The notes beneath the pieces are model-generated. The model searched no databases. It was not told the DNA's origin and was given only the letters and a program-made list of their open reading frames with translations. The translations under genes and the position numbers were made by a program. 64,000 bases of DNA from Pseudomonas sp. S09G 359. Its GTDB lineage: Bacteria > Pseudomonadota > Gammaproteobacteria > Pseudomonadales > Pseudomonadaceae. This document shows positions 53,824 through 64,000 of this stretch, one piece after another (within the stretch, counting starts at the first letter, position 1; every line of letters begins with the position of its first letter). The stretch is from the NCBI RefSeq assembly GCF_002843605.1, contig NZ_CP025263.1, positions 1,432,501-1,496,500 on the forward strand. Direction: 5' to 3'.

Positions 53824-54723
53824 CTATATGGTGGTGTAGACCGCATGTTGCGCCAGGCCCTCTTTGAGAAACTCCACCAGCTTGCGTACTTTTGGCGACA
53901 GATGGCGTTGTTGCGGGTAAAGCGCCCAAACGGCCGTGTTTGGCGGCTGGTGACCTTCCAGCAGCGACACCAGGGTGCCGCTTTTCAAGTGTTCCAGCAC
54001 GTAATAATCGGGTAACTGGCACAGGCCGACGCCCTGGAGTGCCGCATCCAGCACAGCCTGTCCACTGTTGCAGCGCCAGTTTCCTTGTACGCGTTGGGAA
54101 AATTCCCTCCCGTCCTGTTCCAGTTGCCAGATATCCGAACTGCCGATCAGGCAATTGTGCCGGCTCAGCTCCGACAAACTGTGTGGGCGGCCATACCGTT
54201 CAAGGTAGGAGGGCGATGCGCACAGGTACATGCGCCGTGGCGCCAGGCGAGTGGCAACCATGCGCGAGTCGGCGAGGCGCCCCAGACGAATAGCCAGGTC
54301 GAGGCCCTCATGTACCAGGTCCAGCTGGCGGTTGCTCAGTTCCACGTCCACCCGCAATTGCGGATACCGGCCCATAAAGCGTGTCACCAGCGGCACGATA
54401 AACCGTTCGCCGTAAGCCACCGCGCAGGTCATGCGCAACATGCCCTTGGGCTCGCTGGCCAGGTCGCCCACGGCACGCAGGGCTTCCTCGCGGCCATCCT
54501 GCAGGCGCTGGCAATGTTGCAAAAAGGTCTGCCCGGCCTCCGTCAGCGTGACGCGTCGGGTGCTGCGATACAGTAAGCGCGTCTGCAAACGTTCTTCGAG
54601 GCGCGCTACCTGGCGGCTGATGTGCGACGACGACACCCCTAAACGTTCCGCCGCTGCCGTGAATTGGCAGCATTCGGCCACGGCGACAAATTCGTCGATA
54701 CCTTCCCAGCGGTTCTCCAGCAT
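53824..54723 (-). CDS. LysR-family regulator next to the formaldehyde genes
   Basis: LysR-type transcription factor of 299 residues. N-terminal winged helix-turn-helix (about 5-65: FVAVAECCQFTAAAERLGVSSSHISRQVARLEERL), then the periplasmic-binding-protein-like effector domain. It is divergent from adhC-fghA with a 109-base shared control region holding a perfect inverted repeat, as expected for a LysR gene that controls its neighbour. The P. aeruginosa gene at this place (PA3630) has, to my memory, been called gfnR, a regulator of glutathione-dependent formaldehyde neutralisation. That name is not assigned here because identity is inferred from position. Confidence 0.9.
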   Translation of the reverse strand: MLENRWEGIDEFVAVAECCQFTAAAERLGVSSSHISRQVARLEERLQTRLLYRSTRRVTLTEAGQTFLQHCQRLQDGREEALRAVGDLASEPKGMLRMTCAVAYGERFIVPLVTRFMGRYPQLRVDVELSNRQLDLVHEGLDLAIRLGRLADSRMVATRLAPRRMYLCASPSYLERYGRPHSLSELSRHNCLIGSSDIWQLEQDGREFSQRVQGNWRCNSGQAVLDAALQGVGLCQLPDYYVLEHLKSGTLVSLLEGHQPPNTAVWALYPQQRHLSPKVRKLVEFLKEGLAQHAVYTTI

Positions 54724-54748
54724 GATGATTGTCCCTATACAGCAATAA

Positions 54749-55945
<1,197 letters not shown>

Positions 55946-55953
55946 GGTCGGCC

Positions 55954-56799
55954 ATGAGTCTGGAAAACCTGTCGTGCCAGAAGAGCTTCGACGGCTGGCA
56001 TAAACGCTATAAACATCACTCCGATGTACTCGGTTGCGACATGACTTTCGCCGTCTACCTGCCGCCGCAAGCGGAGCAGGGCGGCAAGTTGCCGGTGCTG
56101 TACTGGCTGTCCGGGCTGACCTGCACCGATGAAAACTTCATGCAGAAAGCCGGCGCCCAGCGCATGGCCGCCGAGCTGGGGTTGATCATCGTTGCACCCG
56201 ACACCAGCCCCCGTGGCCCTGGCGTGCCGGGTGACCCGGACAATGCCTGGGATTTCGGCCTGGGCGCCGGCTTCTACCTGAATGCCACGCAGGAACCCTG
56301 GGCCAAGCATTATCGGATGCATGACTACGTGGTGCAGGAATTGCCTGCTTTGGTTGAGGCGCATTTCCCGGCTTCGGATAAGCGCGGTATCAGCGGCCAC
56401 TCCATGGGCGGTCACGGGGCGCTGGTGTGTGCCTTGCGCAACCCGGGGCGTTATCAGTCGGTGTCGGCGTTTTCGCCGATCAACAACCCGATGGATTGCC
56501 CGTGGGGCCAGAAAGCCTTCTCCCGTTACCTGGGCGAAGAGCGCGCTAAATGGCGCGAGTGGGATGCCTGCGTGCTGATCAGCGAAGCCTCGGAAAAACT
56601 GCCATTGCTGGTGGACCAGGGCGACCGCGACGACTTCCTCGCCGTACAGCTCAAGCCTGAGGCCCTGATGCAAGCGGCCAAGGCGGCCAACCATCCGCTG
56701 GAACTGCGCCTGCAGCCCGGCTATGACCACAGCTACTTCTTTATCGCCAGCTTCATCGAGGACCATTTGCGACACCATGGTCGTGCTTTGCTCGGTTAA
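55954..56799 (+). CDS. fghA: S-formylglutathione hydrolase
   Basis: Esterase-D family serine hydrolase that releases formate and glutathione from S-formylglutathione. 281 residues. Catalytic triad: Ser in [17 protein letters not shown], Asp in the [10 protein letters not shown] region, and His in [15 protein letters not shown]. The oxyanion region [19 protein letters not shown] is typical. Directly behind adhC, so the two form a formaldehyde detoxification operon probably controlled by the divergent LysR gene. Confidence 0.96.
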   Translation: MSLENLSCQKSFDGWHKRYKHHSDVLGCDMTFAVYLPPQAEQGGKLPVLYWLSGLTCTDENFMQKAGAQRMAAELGLIIVAPDTSPRGPGVPGDPDNAWDFGLGAGFYLNATQEPWAKHYRMHDYVVQELPALVEAHFPASDKRGISGHSMGGHGALVCALRNPGRYQSVSAFSPINNPMDCPWGQKAFSRYLGEERAKWREWDACVLISEASEKLPLLVDQGDRDDFLAVQLKPEALMQAAKAANHPLELRLQPGYDHSYFFIASFIEDHLRHHGRALLG

Positions 56800-56824
56800 T
56801 GTGAGGCAAAAGTAGGTAGAATCA

Positions 56825-56853
56825 CGCCCTGAATTAAATCGGGGCGTTTTTTT
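56825..56853 (+). terminator. Terminator-like hairpin abutting the ispF start
   Basis: CGCCC (56825-56829) pairs with GGGCG (56842-56846) across TGAATTAAATCG, then seven T run directly into the ispF ATG at 56854. It should end the fghA transcript. A TAGAAT -10-like box lies just upstream (56817-56822). GGGGCG may double as the ribosome site. Confidence 0.65.
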
Positions 56854-57327
56854 ATGCGTATTGGCCACGGCTACGATGTGCACCGTTTCGCTGAAGGCGA
56901 TTTCATCACCCTGGGCGGCGTGCGCATTGCACACCACCATGGGTTGCTCGCTCATTCCGACGGCGACGTCGTGTTGCACGCCTTGAGCGATGCCTTGCTC
57001 GGCGCAGCGGCGCTGGGGGATATCGGCAAGCACTTTCCGGACACCGACCCGACTTTCAAGGGCGCGGACAGCCGTGTGCTGCTGCGCCATGTGGTCGGCC
57101 TGATCCACGCCAAGGGGTGGAAGGTCGGCAACGTCGACAACACCATCGTGGCCCAGGCGCCGAAAATGGCGCCCCATATCGAATCGATGCGCGCGCTGAT
57201 TGCCGCAGACCTGCAAATTGAATTGGATCAAGTCAACGTGAAAGCCACCACCACCGAAAAGCTCGGGTTTACCGGTCGTGAAGAGGGCATCGCGGTGCAC
57301 TCCGTCGCCTTGTTGCTGCGCGCATGA
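56854..57327 (+). CDS. ispF: 2-C-methyl-D-erythritol 2,4-cyclodiphosphate synthase
   Basis: Makes the cyclic diphosphate MEcPP in the MEP pathway. 157 residues. Zinc ligands in [10 protein letters not shown] (Asp, His) and the conserved [34 protein letters not shown]-terminal [23 protein letters not shown]. The gene is usually next to ispD, but here they are apart. It overlaps truD by 4 bases and starts the ispF-truD-surE-pcm-nlpD run. Confidence 0.97.
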   Translation: MRIGHGYDVHRFAEGDFITLGGVRIAHHHGLLAHSDGDVVLHALSDALLGAAALGDIGKHFPDTDPTFKGADSRVLLRHVVGLIHAKGWKVGNVDNTIVAQAPKMAPHIESMRALIAADLQIELDQVNVKATTTEKLGFTGREEGIAVHSVALLLRA

Positions 57328-58369
57328 ATGACCTGCAACTGCTGGGCCCGCGGGCCTATGGCGAGGCCCTGGGCAGCGCGGTACTGAAGGCCACGGCTGA
57401 AGATTTCCAGGTTGATGAAGTGCTGGATATCCCGCTGACCGGCGAGGGTGAGCACCTGTGGCTGTGGGTCGAGAAGCGCGGTCTGAATACCGAAGAGGCT
57501 GCGCGTCGGATAGCCAAGGCCGCCGGCGTGCCGCTGCGCACCGTCAGCTATGCCGGGCTCAAGGATCGCCAGGCGTTGACCCGCCAGTGGTTCAGTGTGC
57601 AACTGCCGGGCAAGGCCGACCCGGACATGAGCGGCGCGGAAAACGACACCCTCAAGATCCTCAAGACCGCCCGGCATAAACGCAAGCTGCAACGCGGCGC
57701 GCATTCAGCCAATGGTTTCACCTTGCGCCTGACCCAGTTGGCCGGTGATACCGCCGCCATCGACGCGCGGTTGCAACTGATTGCACAACACGGCATTCCC
57801 AACTATTTCGGCGCCCAGCGTTTCGGCCACAACGGTGGCAATGTCGTCGATGCCCGTGAATGGGCCGCGCGCAAAGCCTTGCCGGAGCAGCGCAATGTGC
57901 GTTCGCGGTTGCTGTCCACCGCGCGCAGCTACCTGTTCAACAAGGTGCTGGCGGCACGCGTGGCCGATGGTTCCTGGCAGCGCGCCCAGGTCGGCGACCT
58001 GCTGGCGTTTACCGACAGCCGCAGTTTTTTCCCGGCGGGGGAGGCTGAATGCAGCGACCCACGCCTGGCGATCCTGGACCTGCACCCCACCGGCCCGCAG
58101 TGGGGCGAGGGCGACTCGCCGGCCACGGGTGCAACCCACGCGCTTGAGCAAGCAGTCGCGGCCAGTGAGGCCGACCTGCGCGATTGGCTGGTGAATGCCG
58201 GCATGAGCCAGGAACGTCGCATTCTGCGACTGCCCATTGGCGGGTTGACGTGGCATTATCCGTCGCTGGACATTCTGCAATTGGAATTCGTCCTGCCGGC
58301 CGGATGCTTCGCCACTATCTTGGTGCGCGAGCTTGTTGATCTGGTGCCGGTGGGGCAGACGGACAACCC

Positions 58370-58382
<13 letters not shown>
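57324..58382 (+). CDS. truD: tRNA pseudouridine(13) synthase
   Basis: Makes pseudouridine 13 in tRNA-Glu. 352 residues. The catalytic Asp is in the diagnostic [17 protein letters not shown]; the N-terminal [31 protein letters not shown] and the mid-protein [14 protein letters not shown] are TruD signatures, the latter before the inserted TRUD domain. It overlaps ispF by 4 bases and surE by 13 bases. Confidence 0.96.
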
Positions 58383-59796
<1,414 letters not shown>

Positions 59797-60004
59797 TCAT
59801 TTATTCACCGGCAGTGAATTCTGCTGGTGGGGATGTGTCTTACGGCGGGGTCTATCAAGTCAACATGATTGGCGGCGGTGTTTAACGCGAAGAATGTTTC
59901 GTTTCATTCGCGTGCCGGTAAAAAGCCAATGCCCAGTTATACTTGCGACATATTTCAAGCCTGATACAGGCGTTCATGTTCAGCCACCACAAAGGGAGCG
60001 GCGG

Positions 60005-60841
60005 GTGAGTCTCACAGGTCTTGCGCAGCGTATGAGTAAAACAAGCTTTCAGCGACTGGTGCTTGGCCTTGTCTTCAGTTCCGTGTTGGTAGGGTGTTCC
60101 AGCTCGCCGAGCAGTGGCGCACGGGTCGTTGACCGTAACAGTGCCGCACCGCAAAAACCTACAGTCACCACCGGCCAGTACGTCGTGCGCAAGGGCGATA
60201 CGATGTTCTCGATCGCCTTCCGTTATGGTTGGGACTACAAGGCGCTTGCAGCGCGTAACAATATTCCTGTGCCTTACACCATTCATCCAGGTCAGACGAT
60301 TCGCTTCGACGGGCGTACCGGTTCAGCGCCTACGACAGTTGTGACAAATACCGGATCTTCACCCTCGTCTTCGAGCAAAACCACGATCATCACTCGGCCT
60401 GCAGGCACCGCTGCGCCCGCGCCTGCGAACAAGCCGGCGCCCGCGCCGCTGCCACCTGCAGGGCCTGCGCCGACCGGCTGGGGATGGCCCTCAAACGGGG
60501 TGTTAATTGGAAAATTCTCTTCAAACGGTAGTTTGAATAAAGGCATTGATATCGCCGGGGATTTGGGACAGCCTGTTTTAGCTGCGTCTGATGGGACAGT
60601 GGTGTACGCCGGGAGTGGTTTACGGGGCTACGGCGAGCTGGTCATCATCAAACACAGCGATACCTACGTCAGTGCTTACGGTCATAACCGTAGGCTGTTG
60701 GTTCGGGAGGGGCAGCAGGTCAAAGTCGGACAGACAATTGCCGAAATGGGGTCAACTGGTACAGACCGGGTGAAACTGCACTTTGAGATTCGCCGTCAAG
60801 GGAAGCCTGTAGATCCGCTGCAATTCCTGCCTCGTCGTTGA
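60005..60841 (+). CDS. nlpD: NlpD lipoprotein, LysM plus degenerate LytM domain
   Basis: Envelope lipoprotein that activates the amidase AmiC during cell separation in relatives. 278 residues from GTG 60005, which has GGGAGCGG just upstream; the in-frame ATG at 60032 lacks a site. Lipobox LVGC, LysM domain YVVRKGDTMFSIAFRYGWDYKALAARNN, a Pro/Ala/Ser-rich linker, then a LytM/M23-like domain. The first zinc His is missing (NKGIDIAG), while LHFEIR and YGHN remain, so it is a non-catalytic activator. The rpoS promoter is expected within this gene, as in other species. TATACT at 59938-59943 is a possible -10 for nlpD. Confidence 0.94.
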   Translation: MSLTGLAQRMSKTSFQRLVLGLVFSSVLVGCSSSPSSGARVVDRNSAAPQKPTVTTGQYVVRKGDTMFSIAFRYGWDYKALAARNNIPVPYTIHPGQTIRFDGRTGSAPTTVVTNTGSSPSSSSKTTIITRPAGTAAPAPANKPAPAPLPPAGPAPTGWGWPSNGVLIGKFSSNGSLNKGIDIAGDLGQPVLAASDGTVVYAGSGLRGYGELVIIKHSDTYVSAYGHNRRLLVREGQQVKVGQTIAEMGSTGTDRVKLHFEIRRQGKPVDPLQFLPRR

Positions 60842-60947
60842 TGTGTTGCACAGCCTGTTCCCTCACGTAGAAGGAACAGGCTCCAGCGTTGCCAAGGATA
60901 AAGGCGTCGCTTGAGCTTGAGGTCGAACTCACCAAAGGACTATAACA

Positions 60948-61952
60948 ATGGCTCTCAGTAAAGAAGCGCCGGAGTTTGACATCGACGATGAGGTTCTCCT
61001 TATGGAGACCGGTATCGCTACGGAATCGATGTCGAATGAGGGACCTGCAGTACCTTCAGTTCGCACCAAATCCAAGAACTCCTCCGCGTTAAAGCAACAC
61101 AAATACATTGATTACACACGGGCGCTCGACGCGACCCAGCTGTACCTCAATGAAATCGGCTTTTCCCCTCTGCTTACCCCTGAAGAAGAAGTCCATTTTG
61201 CGCGCTTGTCGCAAAAGGGCGATCCGGCTGGGCGCAAGCGCATGATTGAAAGCAACCTGCGCCTGGTGGTGAAAATCGCCCGACGCTACGTCAATCGTGG
61301 GCTATCCCTGTTGGACCTGATCGAGGAAGGCAACCTGGGCTTGATCCGGGCAGTGGAGAAGTTCGACCCTGAGCGCGGCTTCCGCTTCTCAACCTATGCC
61401 ACCTGGTGGATCCGCCAGACCATCGAACGGGCGATCATGAATCAGACCCGCACGATCCGGTTGCCGATCCATGTGGTGAAGGAGCTCAACGTCTACCTGC
61501 GGGCGGCACGTGAGCTGACACAAAAACTCGATCATGAACCTTCGCCCGAAGAAATCGCCAACCTGCTGGAAAAACCGGTAGGGGAGGTCAAGCGTATGCT
61601 GGGCCTGAATGAGCGGGTGTCTTCGGTCGATGTCTCGCTGGGTCCGGATTCGGATAAAACCCTGCTGGACACCCTGACGGATGATCGCCCTACAGATCCT
61701 TGCGAGCTGTTGCAGGACGATGATCTTTCCCAAAGCATTGACCAGTGGCTGTCTGAGCTTACCGACAAGCAGCGTGAGGTGGTGATTCGCCGCTTCGGCC
61801 TGCGTGGCCATGAGAGCAGCACCCTGGAGGACGTAGGCCTGGAGATCGGCCTGACCCGTGAGCGGGTGCGGCAGATCCAAGTGGAAGGGCTCAAGCGCTT
61901 GCGTGAGATCCTGGAGAAGAACGGATTGTCGAGTGAGTCGTTGTTCCAATAG
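60948..61952 (+). CDS. rpoS: RNA polymerase sigma factor RpoS
   Basis: Stationary-phase and general-stress sigma factor. 334 residues, the Pseudomonas length. Region 1.2-2.1 [27 protein letters not shown]; region 2.3-2.4 [27 protein letters not shown] binds -10 DNA; region 4.2 [30 protein letters not shown] is the -35-binding helix-turn-helix. No frameshift or stop is seen, so the gene looks functional. A REP pair follows the stop. Confidence 0.98.
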   Translation: MALSKEAPEFDIDDEVLLMETGIATESMSNEGPAVPSVRTKSKNSSALKQHKYIDYTRALDATQLYLNEIGFSPLLTPEEEVHFARLSQKGDPAGRKRMIESNLRLVVKIARRYVNRGLSLLDLIEEGNLGLIRAVEKFDPERGFRFSTYATWWIRQTIERAIMNQTRTIRLPIHVVKELNVYLRAARELTQKLDHEPSPEEIANLLEKPVGEVKRMLGLNERVSSVDVSLGPDSDKTLLDTLTDDRPTDPCELLQDDDLSQSIDQWLSELTDKQREVVIRRFGLRGHESSTLEDVGLEIGLTRERVRQIQVEGLKRLREILEKNGLSSESLFQ

Positions 61953-61974
61953 GCGACGCAGCTTGAATGCTTGA

Positions 61975-62065
61975 ATGTGGGAGGGGGCTTGCCCCCGATA
62001 GTGGTGTGTCAGTCAATGCAGGTATCGACTGATCCACCGCCATCGGGGGCAAGCCCCCTCCCACA
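61975..62065. repeat. REP pair, GTGGGAGGGGGC type
   Basis: ATGTGGGAGGGGGCTTGCCC faces GGGCAAGCCCCCTCCCACAT across about 45 bases, directly after rpoS, where it may protect the mRNA 3' end. No rsmZ-like small RNA was found between rpoS and the next gene, although rsmZ lies near rpoS in P. aeruginosa. Confidence 0.9.
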
Positions 62066-62114
62066 TTTTTTTGTGCCTGGCATTACTTTGGTGTCGGGGC
62101 CAAAATCCAGGCAT

Positions 62115-62150
62115 AAAAAACCCCCGCTTTTAAGGGCGGGGTTTTTTCGA
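62115..62150. terminator. Bidirectional terminator between rpoS and the cold-shock gene
   Basis: AAAAAACCCCCGCTTTTAAG opposite GGCGGGGTTTTTT: a GC stem with A-run and T-run on either side, so it can stop both rpoS (plus) and the cold-shock gene (minus), which ends 16 bases away. Confidence 0.88.
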
Positions 62151-62165
62151 CTAAGTCAGTACAAG

Positions 62166-62375
62166 TTAGATAACTTGAACTTCTTCAGCTTGCATGCCTT
62201 TCTGACCGCGGGTAGCGATGAAAGAAACCTGTTGGCCTTCTTTCAGGCTTTTGAAGCCGTCGGATTGGATAGCTTTGAAGTGAACGAACAGGTCGTCACC
62301 GGATTGTGGAGTGATGAAGCCGAAGCCTTTTTCATCGTTGAACCACTTAACGGTACCAGTTTGGCGATTAGACAT
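62166..62375 (-). CDS. Cold-shock protein, CapB/CspD type
   Basis: Single cold-shock domain, 69 residues. RNP1 KGFGFITP and RNP2 LFVHF are complete, with the standard [15 protein letters not shown] start. It matches the Pseudomonas CapB/CspA group rather than the diverged Csp at 5767. AAGGAGAT stands 6 bases before the ATG. The long leader (see the promoter at 62528) is typical for cold-inducible csp mRNAs. Confidence 0.95.
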   Translation of the reverse strand: MSNRQTGTVKWFNDEKGFGFITPQSGDDLFVHFKAIQSDGFKSLKEGQQVSFIATRGQKGMQAEEVQVI

Positions 62376-62527
62376 GGTGTATCTCCTTGGACAAAGTTAA
62401 CTGCGACTCAGGAAAAGCCCTGGCCGAGACTGAGTGCAAAGAGCAGGAAAAATTCTTGGAGATGGTTGGATCGAAATTCAACATATCGTGTAGAGATTCT
62501 CAGTGACACAAGCAGCACAGTGGCGCC

Positions 62528-62556
62528 ACCTTAACCCTTTTTCCGGGACGTGCCAA
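62528..62556 (-). promoter_or_regulatory. Promoter of the cold-shock gene, long leader
   Basis: On the minus strand TTGGCA (62556-62551), 17-base spacer, TAAGGT (62533-62528). The leader would be about 145 bases, which fits cold-shock genes with structured 5' ends. The 389-base gap 62376-62764 holds this leader and promoter plus the dcd promoter; no gene is seen in it. Confidence 0.5.
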
Positions 62557-62693
62557 TGGTATTTCAGAAGGTTTCTCTATTTTCGTGACTGGCGGTGGTA
62601 TTTACCGTCGCTACCGGACGGGGCGTCGGTCCCAGCCCCGCTGGCTGCGGCTTATAGGTGGTGGTGCATTCATCAACAAATCCCCCATGCCCT

Positions 62694-62722
62694 TTGAACC
62701 CCAACGCCGGCCCCGGTAAGAT
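62694..62722 (+). promoter_or_regulatory. Promoter of dcd
   Basis: TTGAAC (62694-62699), 17-base spacer, TAAGAT (62717-62722), about 35 bases from the expected start to the dcd ATG. Confidence 0.55.
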
Positions 62723-62764
62723 GCTCAACAGAATTTTTCCACCTCGCTATTCAGGACACCCGCC

Positions 62765-63331
62765 ATGAGCATCAAATCGGACAAGTGGATTCGCCGCATG
62801 GCGCAAGAGCACGGCATGATCGAGCCCTTCGTAGAGCGCCAGATCCGTGGCGAAGGCGACGAACGCGTGATCTCCTACGGGGTTTCCAGCTACGGCTACG
62901 ATGTGCGTTGCGCCGATGAGTTCAAGGTGTTCACCAACATCAACTCGGCGATCGTCGATCCGAAGAACTTCGACGAAAAAAGCTTCGTCGACGTTAAAAG
63001 CGACGTGTGCATCATCCCGCCAAACTCCTTCGCCCTGGCGCGCACTGTGGAGTTCTTCCGTATTCCCCGCGACGTGCTGACCATCTGCCTGGGTAAAAGC
63101 ACCTACGCTCGCTGCGGCATTATCGTCAACGTGACGCCGCTTGAGCCGGAGTGGGAAGGCCACGTGACCCTGGAGTTCTCCAACACCACCACTTTGCCGG
63201 CGAAAATCTACGCCAACGAAGGCGTGGCACAGATGCTGTTCCTGCAGTCCGACGAGGCCTGTGAAGTGTCCTACAAAGACCGCGCAGGCAAGTACCAGGG
63301 CCAGCGCGGCGTTACCCTCCCACGCGCTTGA
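62765..63331 (+). CDS. dcd: dCTP deaminase
   Basis: Deaminates dCTP to dUTP, feeding dTMP synthesis. 188 residues, a trimeric dUTPase-like fold. Signature segments: [17 protein letters not shown] near residue 39, the catalytic Glu and metal region [25 protein letters not shown], and [28 protein letters not shown] at the C-terminus. In P. aeruginosa dcd is near metG and an Mrp-type ATPase, so its arrangement beside rpoS here marks a rearrangement relative to that species. Confidence 0.97.
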   Translation: MSIKSDKWIRRMAQEHGMIEPFVERQIRGEGDERVISYGVSSYGYDVRCADEFKVFTNINSAIVDPKNFDEKSFVDVKSDVCIIPPNSFALARTVEFFRIPRDVLTICLGKSTYARCGIIVNVTPLEPEWEGHVTLEFSNTTTLPAKIYANEGVAQMLFLQSDEACEVSYKDRAGKYQGQRGVTLPRA

Positions 63332-63438
63332 TCGAAAGGTCCTACACGCCAAGGGAATTAGTCTGCAGAAAGTGACTCTATTGGGTGTACTGCCCCGGCG
63401 CGTGCAAAACGCGCTGGGCCACGCTTGAGGAGTACTTT

Positions 63439-63636
63439 ATGAAGATCGACCCGCGAATCAGCGCCGAACTTGCCCGGCTTGAACCCAACCAGATTGGTGT
63501 TCTGGCCTGGTCCCTGATGGCCGACCCCGCCTACGCGGGCGGCATCCCTGGCCAACCCGAGCCGGATTACCCACAGCCTACCGAACCCGGTGAGCCGACC
63601 CTTCCGGACGAGCCACCACCGGCGCCTGTTGCCTGA
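63439..63636 (+). CDS. Small protein with Pro/Glu-rich tail
   Basis: Function not recognised; 65 residues. ATG 63439 has a clear TGAGGAG site 7 bases upstream, and the open frame upstream (from 63385) has no such site. The first half is compact (MKIDPRISAELARLEP, GVLAWSLMADPAYAGG), the second half is a low-complexity Pro/Glu tail (PEPDYPQPTEPGEPTLPDE). No signal or membrane segment. It lies 107 bases after dcd. Confidence 0.6.
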   Translation: MKIDPRISAELARLEPNQIGVLAWSLMADPAYAGGIPGQPEPDYPQPTEPGEPTLPDEPPPAPVA

Positions 63637-63660
63637 TACCTGCTTAAACTCAGACACCTT

Positions 63661-63885
63661 TCTTGTGGCGAGCGGGCTTGTTGTGGCGAGCGGCTTCTTG
63701 TGGCGAGCGGGCTTGCCCGCGTTGGGCTGCGAAGCAGCCCCAAAACCAGCCGCTAATGTTCTTTCAGGAAAAATGCAGTGACTTTACTGGGGCCGCTACG
63801 CAGCCCAACGCGGGCAAGCCCGCTCGCCACAGCAAGCCCGCTCTCCACAAGAAGCCGCTCTCCACAACAAGCCCGCTCGCCACAG
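63661..63885. repeat. Expanded GTGGCGAGCGGG repeat array in inverted orientation
   Basis: Left arm: three units of GTGGCGAGCGG(G)CTTnTT ending in the full REP GTGGCGAGCGGGCTTGCCCG. Right arm: the mirrored REP CGGGCAAGCCCGCTCGCCAC followed by three further units, two of them with TCCAC instead of GCCAC. The centre (about 63729-63806) has a second short inverted pair, GGGCTGCGAAGC / GCTACGCAGCCC. It differs from the six GTGGGAG-type pairs. Short frames across it are not real genes. Confidence 0.85.
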
Positions 63886-63916
63886 AAGCTGATCTGCGAC
63901 AGATCTGGCAAACCAG

Positions 63917-64000
63917 TCAACCCACTGGCCACACCTCGTGATCGCCGGTCACGAAGATTCGGCAGTCTGCTTCCTGCTCCACCGCATAACCTCCTGTAAA
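63917..64000 (-). CDS. Possible C-terminal end of a gene continuing beyond the window
   Basis: The minus strand is open from the window edge to a TGA at 63917-63919, reading about 27 codons (GGYAVEQEADCRIF, then VTGDHEVWPVG). AGGAGG followed after 7 bases by an in-frame GTG (63982-63980) would also allow a very short separate peptide. Too little is visible to name a product. Confidence 0.3.
   Translation of the reverse strand, partial: FTGGYAVEQEADCRIFVTGDHEVWPVG

Noticed and set aside
61953..62165. rsmZ small RNA after rpoS
   Set aside because: No series of GGA-bearing hairpins; the sequence is a REP pair and a terminator.
63590..63999. Three overlapping short frames at the end of the window
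   Set aside because: They translate the GTGGCGAGCGGG repeat array and its mirror; low-complexity products only.

Overview
The window is a chromosomal segment of a Pseudomonas of the fluorescens type. It is GC-rich, with tightly packed genes. From established knowledge, the gene order from about 12 kb to 62 kb follows P. aeruginosa PAO1 closely: csdA, dapD, the ArsC-like gene, dapC, glnD, map, rpsB-tsf, pyrH-frr-uppS-cdsA-dxr-rseP-bamA-skp-lpxD-fabZ-lpxA-lpxB-rnhB-dnaE-accA, tilS, pyrG-kdsA-eno-ftsB-ispD, a LysR gene, adhC-fghA, ispF-truD-surE-pcm-nlpD-rpoS. Six intergenic REP pairs built on GTGGGAGnGGGCTTG and one GTGGCGAGCGGG array are typical of fluorescens-group genomes. No tRNA, rRNA, CRISPR, insertion sequence or prophage was seen.

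Layout. 1-8.5 kb: the end of an RND efflux pump, a LysE-type exporter, a small Cys/Pro-rich protein, DUF4197 and YbaY-like envelope proteins, plsB, a cold-shock gene, rlmA and dapE. 8.7-11.3 kb: a GH17-GT2 fusion (ndvB type) for cyclic beta-glucan. 11.5-15.6 kb: tcdA facing csdE-csdA, then dapD and a YffB-like gene. 15.8-23.3 kb: a CPA1 antiporter, an astacin-like metzincin that looks foreign, dapC, glnD and map. 23.4-24.3 kb: a non-coding imperfect palindrome of about 835 bp. 24.4-43.9 kb: a long block for translation, isoprenoid, phospholipid, lipid A and outer membrane assembly, ending with dnaE and accA. 44-50.7 kb: tilS, pyrG, kdsA, eno, ftsB and ispD. 50.7-53.8 kb: a large toxin gene in an otherwise conserved neighbourhood. 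53.8-62 kb: formaldehyde detoxification (LysR, adhC, fghA), ispF-truD-surE-pcm-nlpD and rpoS. 62-64 kb: a second cold-shock gene, dcd, a small Pro-rich protein, a repeat array and the edge of an unseen gene.

How it fits together. The core block links envelope building (uppS, cdsA, rseP, bamA, skp, lpxD, fabZ, lpxA, lpxB, kdsA, plsB) to isoprenoid supply (dxr, ispD, ispF) and protein synthesis. The dap genes supply diaminopimelate for peptidoglycan and lysine. Genes in the core often overlap by 1-4 bases and probably share transcripts.

The most interesting items are the toxin, which carries an EreA/ChaN/TIKI-like Glu-His signature and a C-terminus resembling an SH2 domain; the AT-richer astacin-like protease without a signal peptide; the giant palindrome; a REP element recruited as the C-terminus of CsdE; and a small protein whose 24-base repeats differ only at synonymous positions. 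Names rest on motif recognition, length and gene order; no database search was run.
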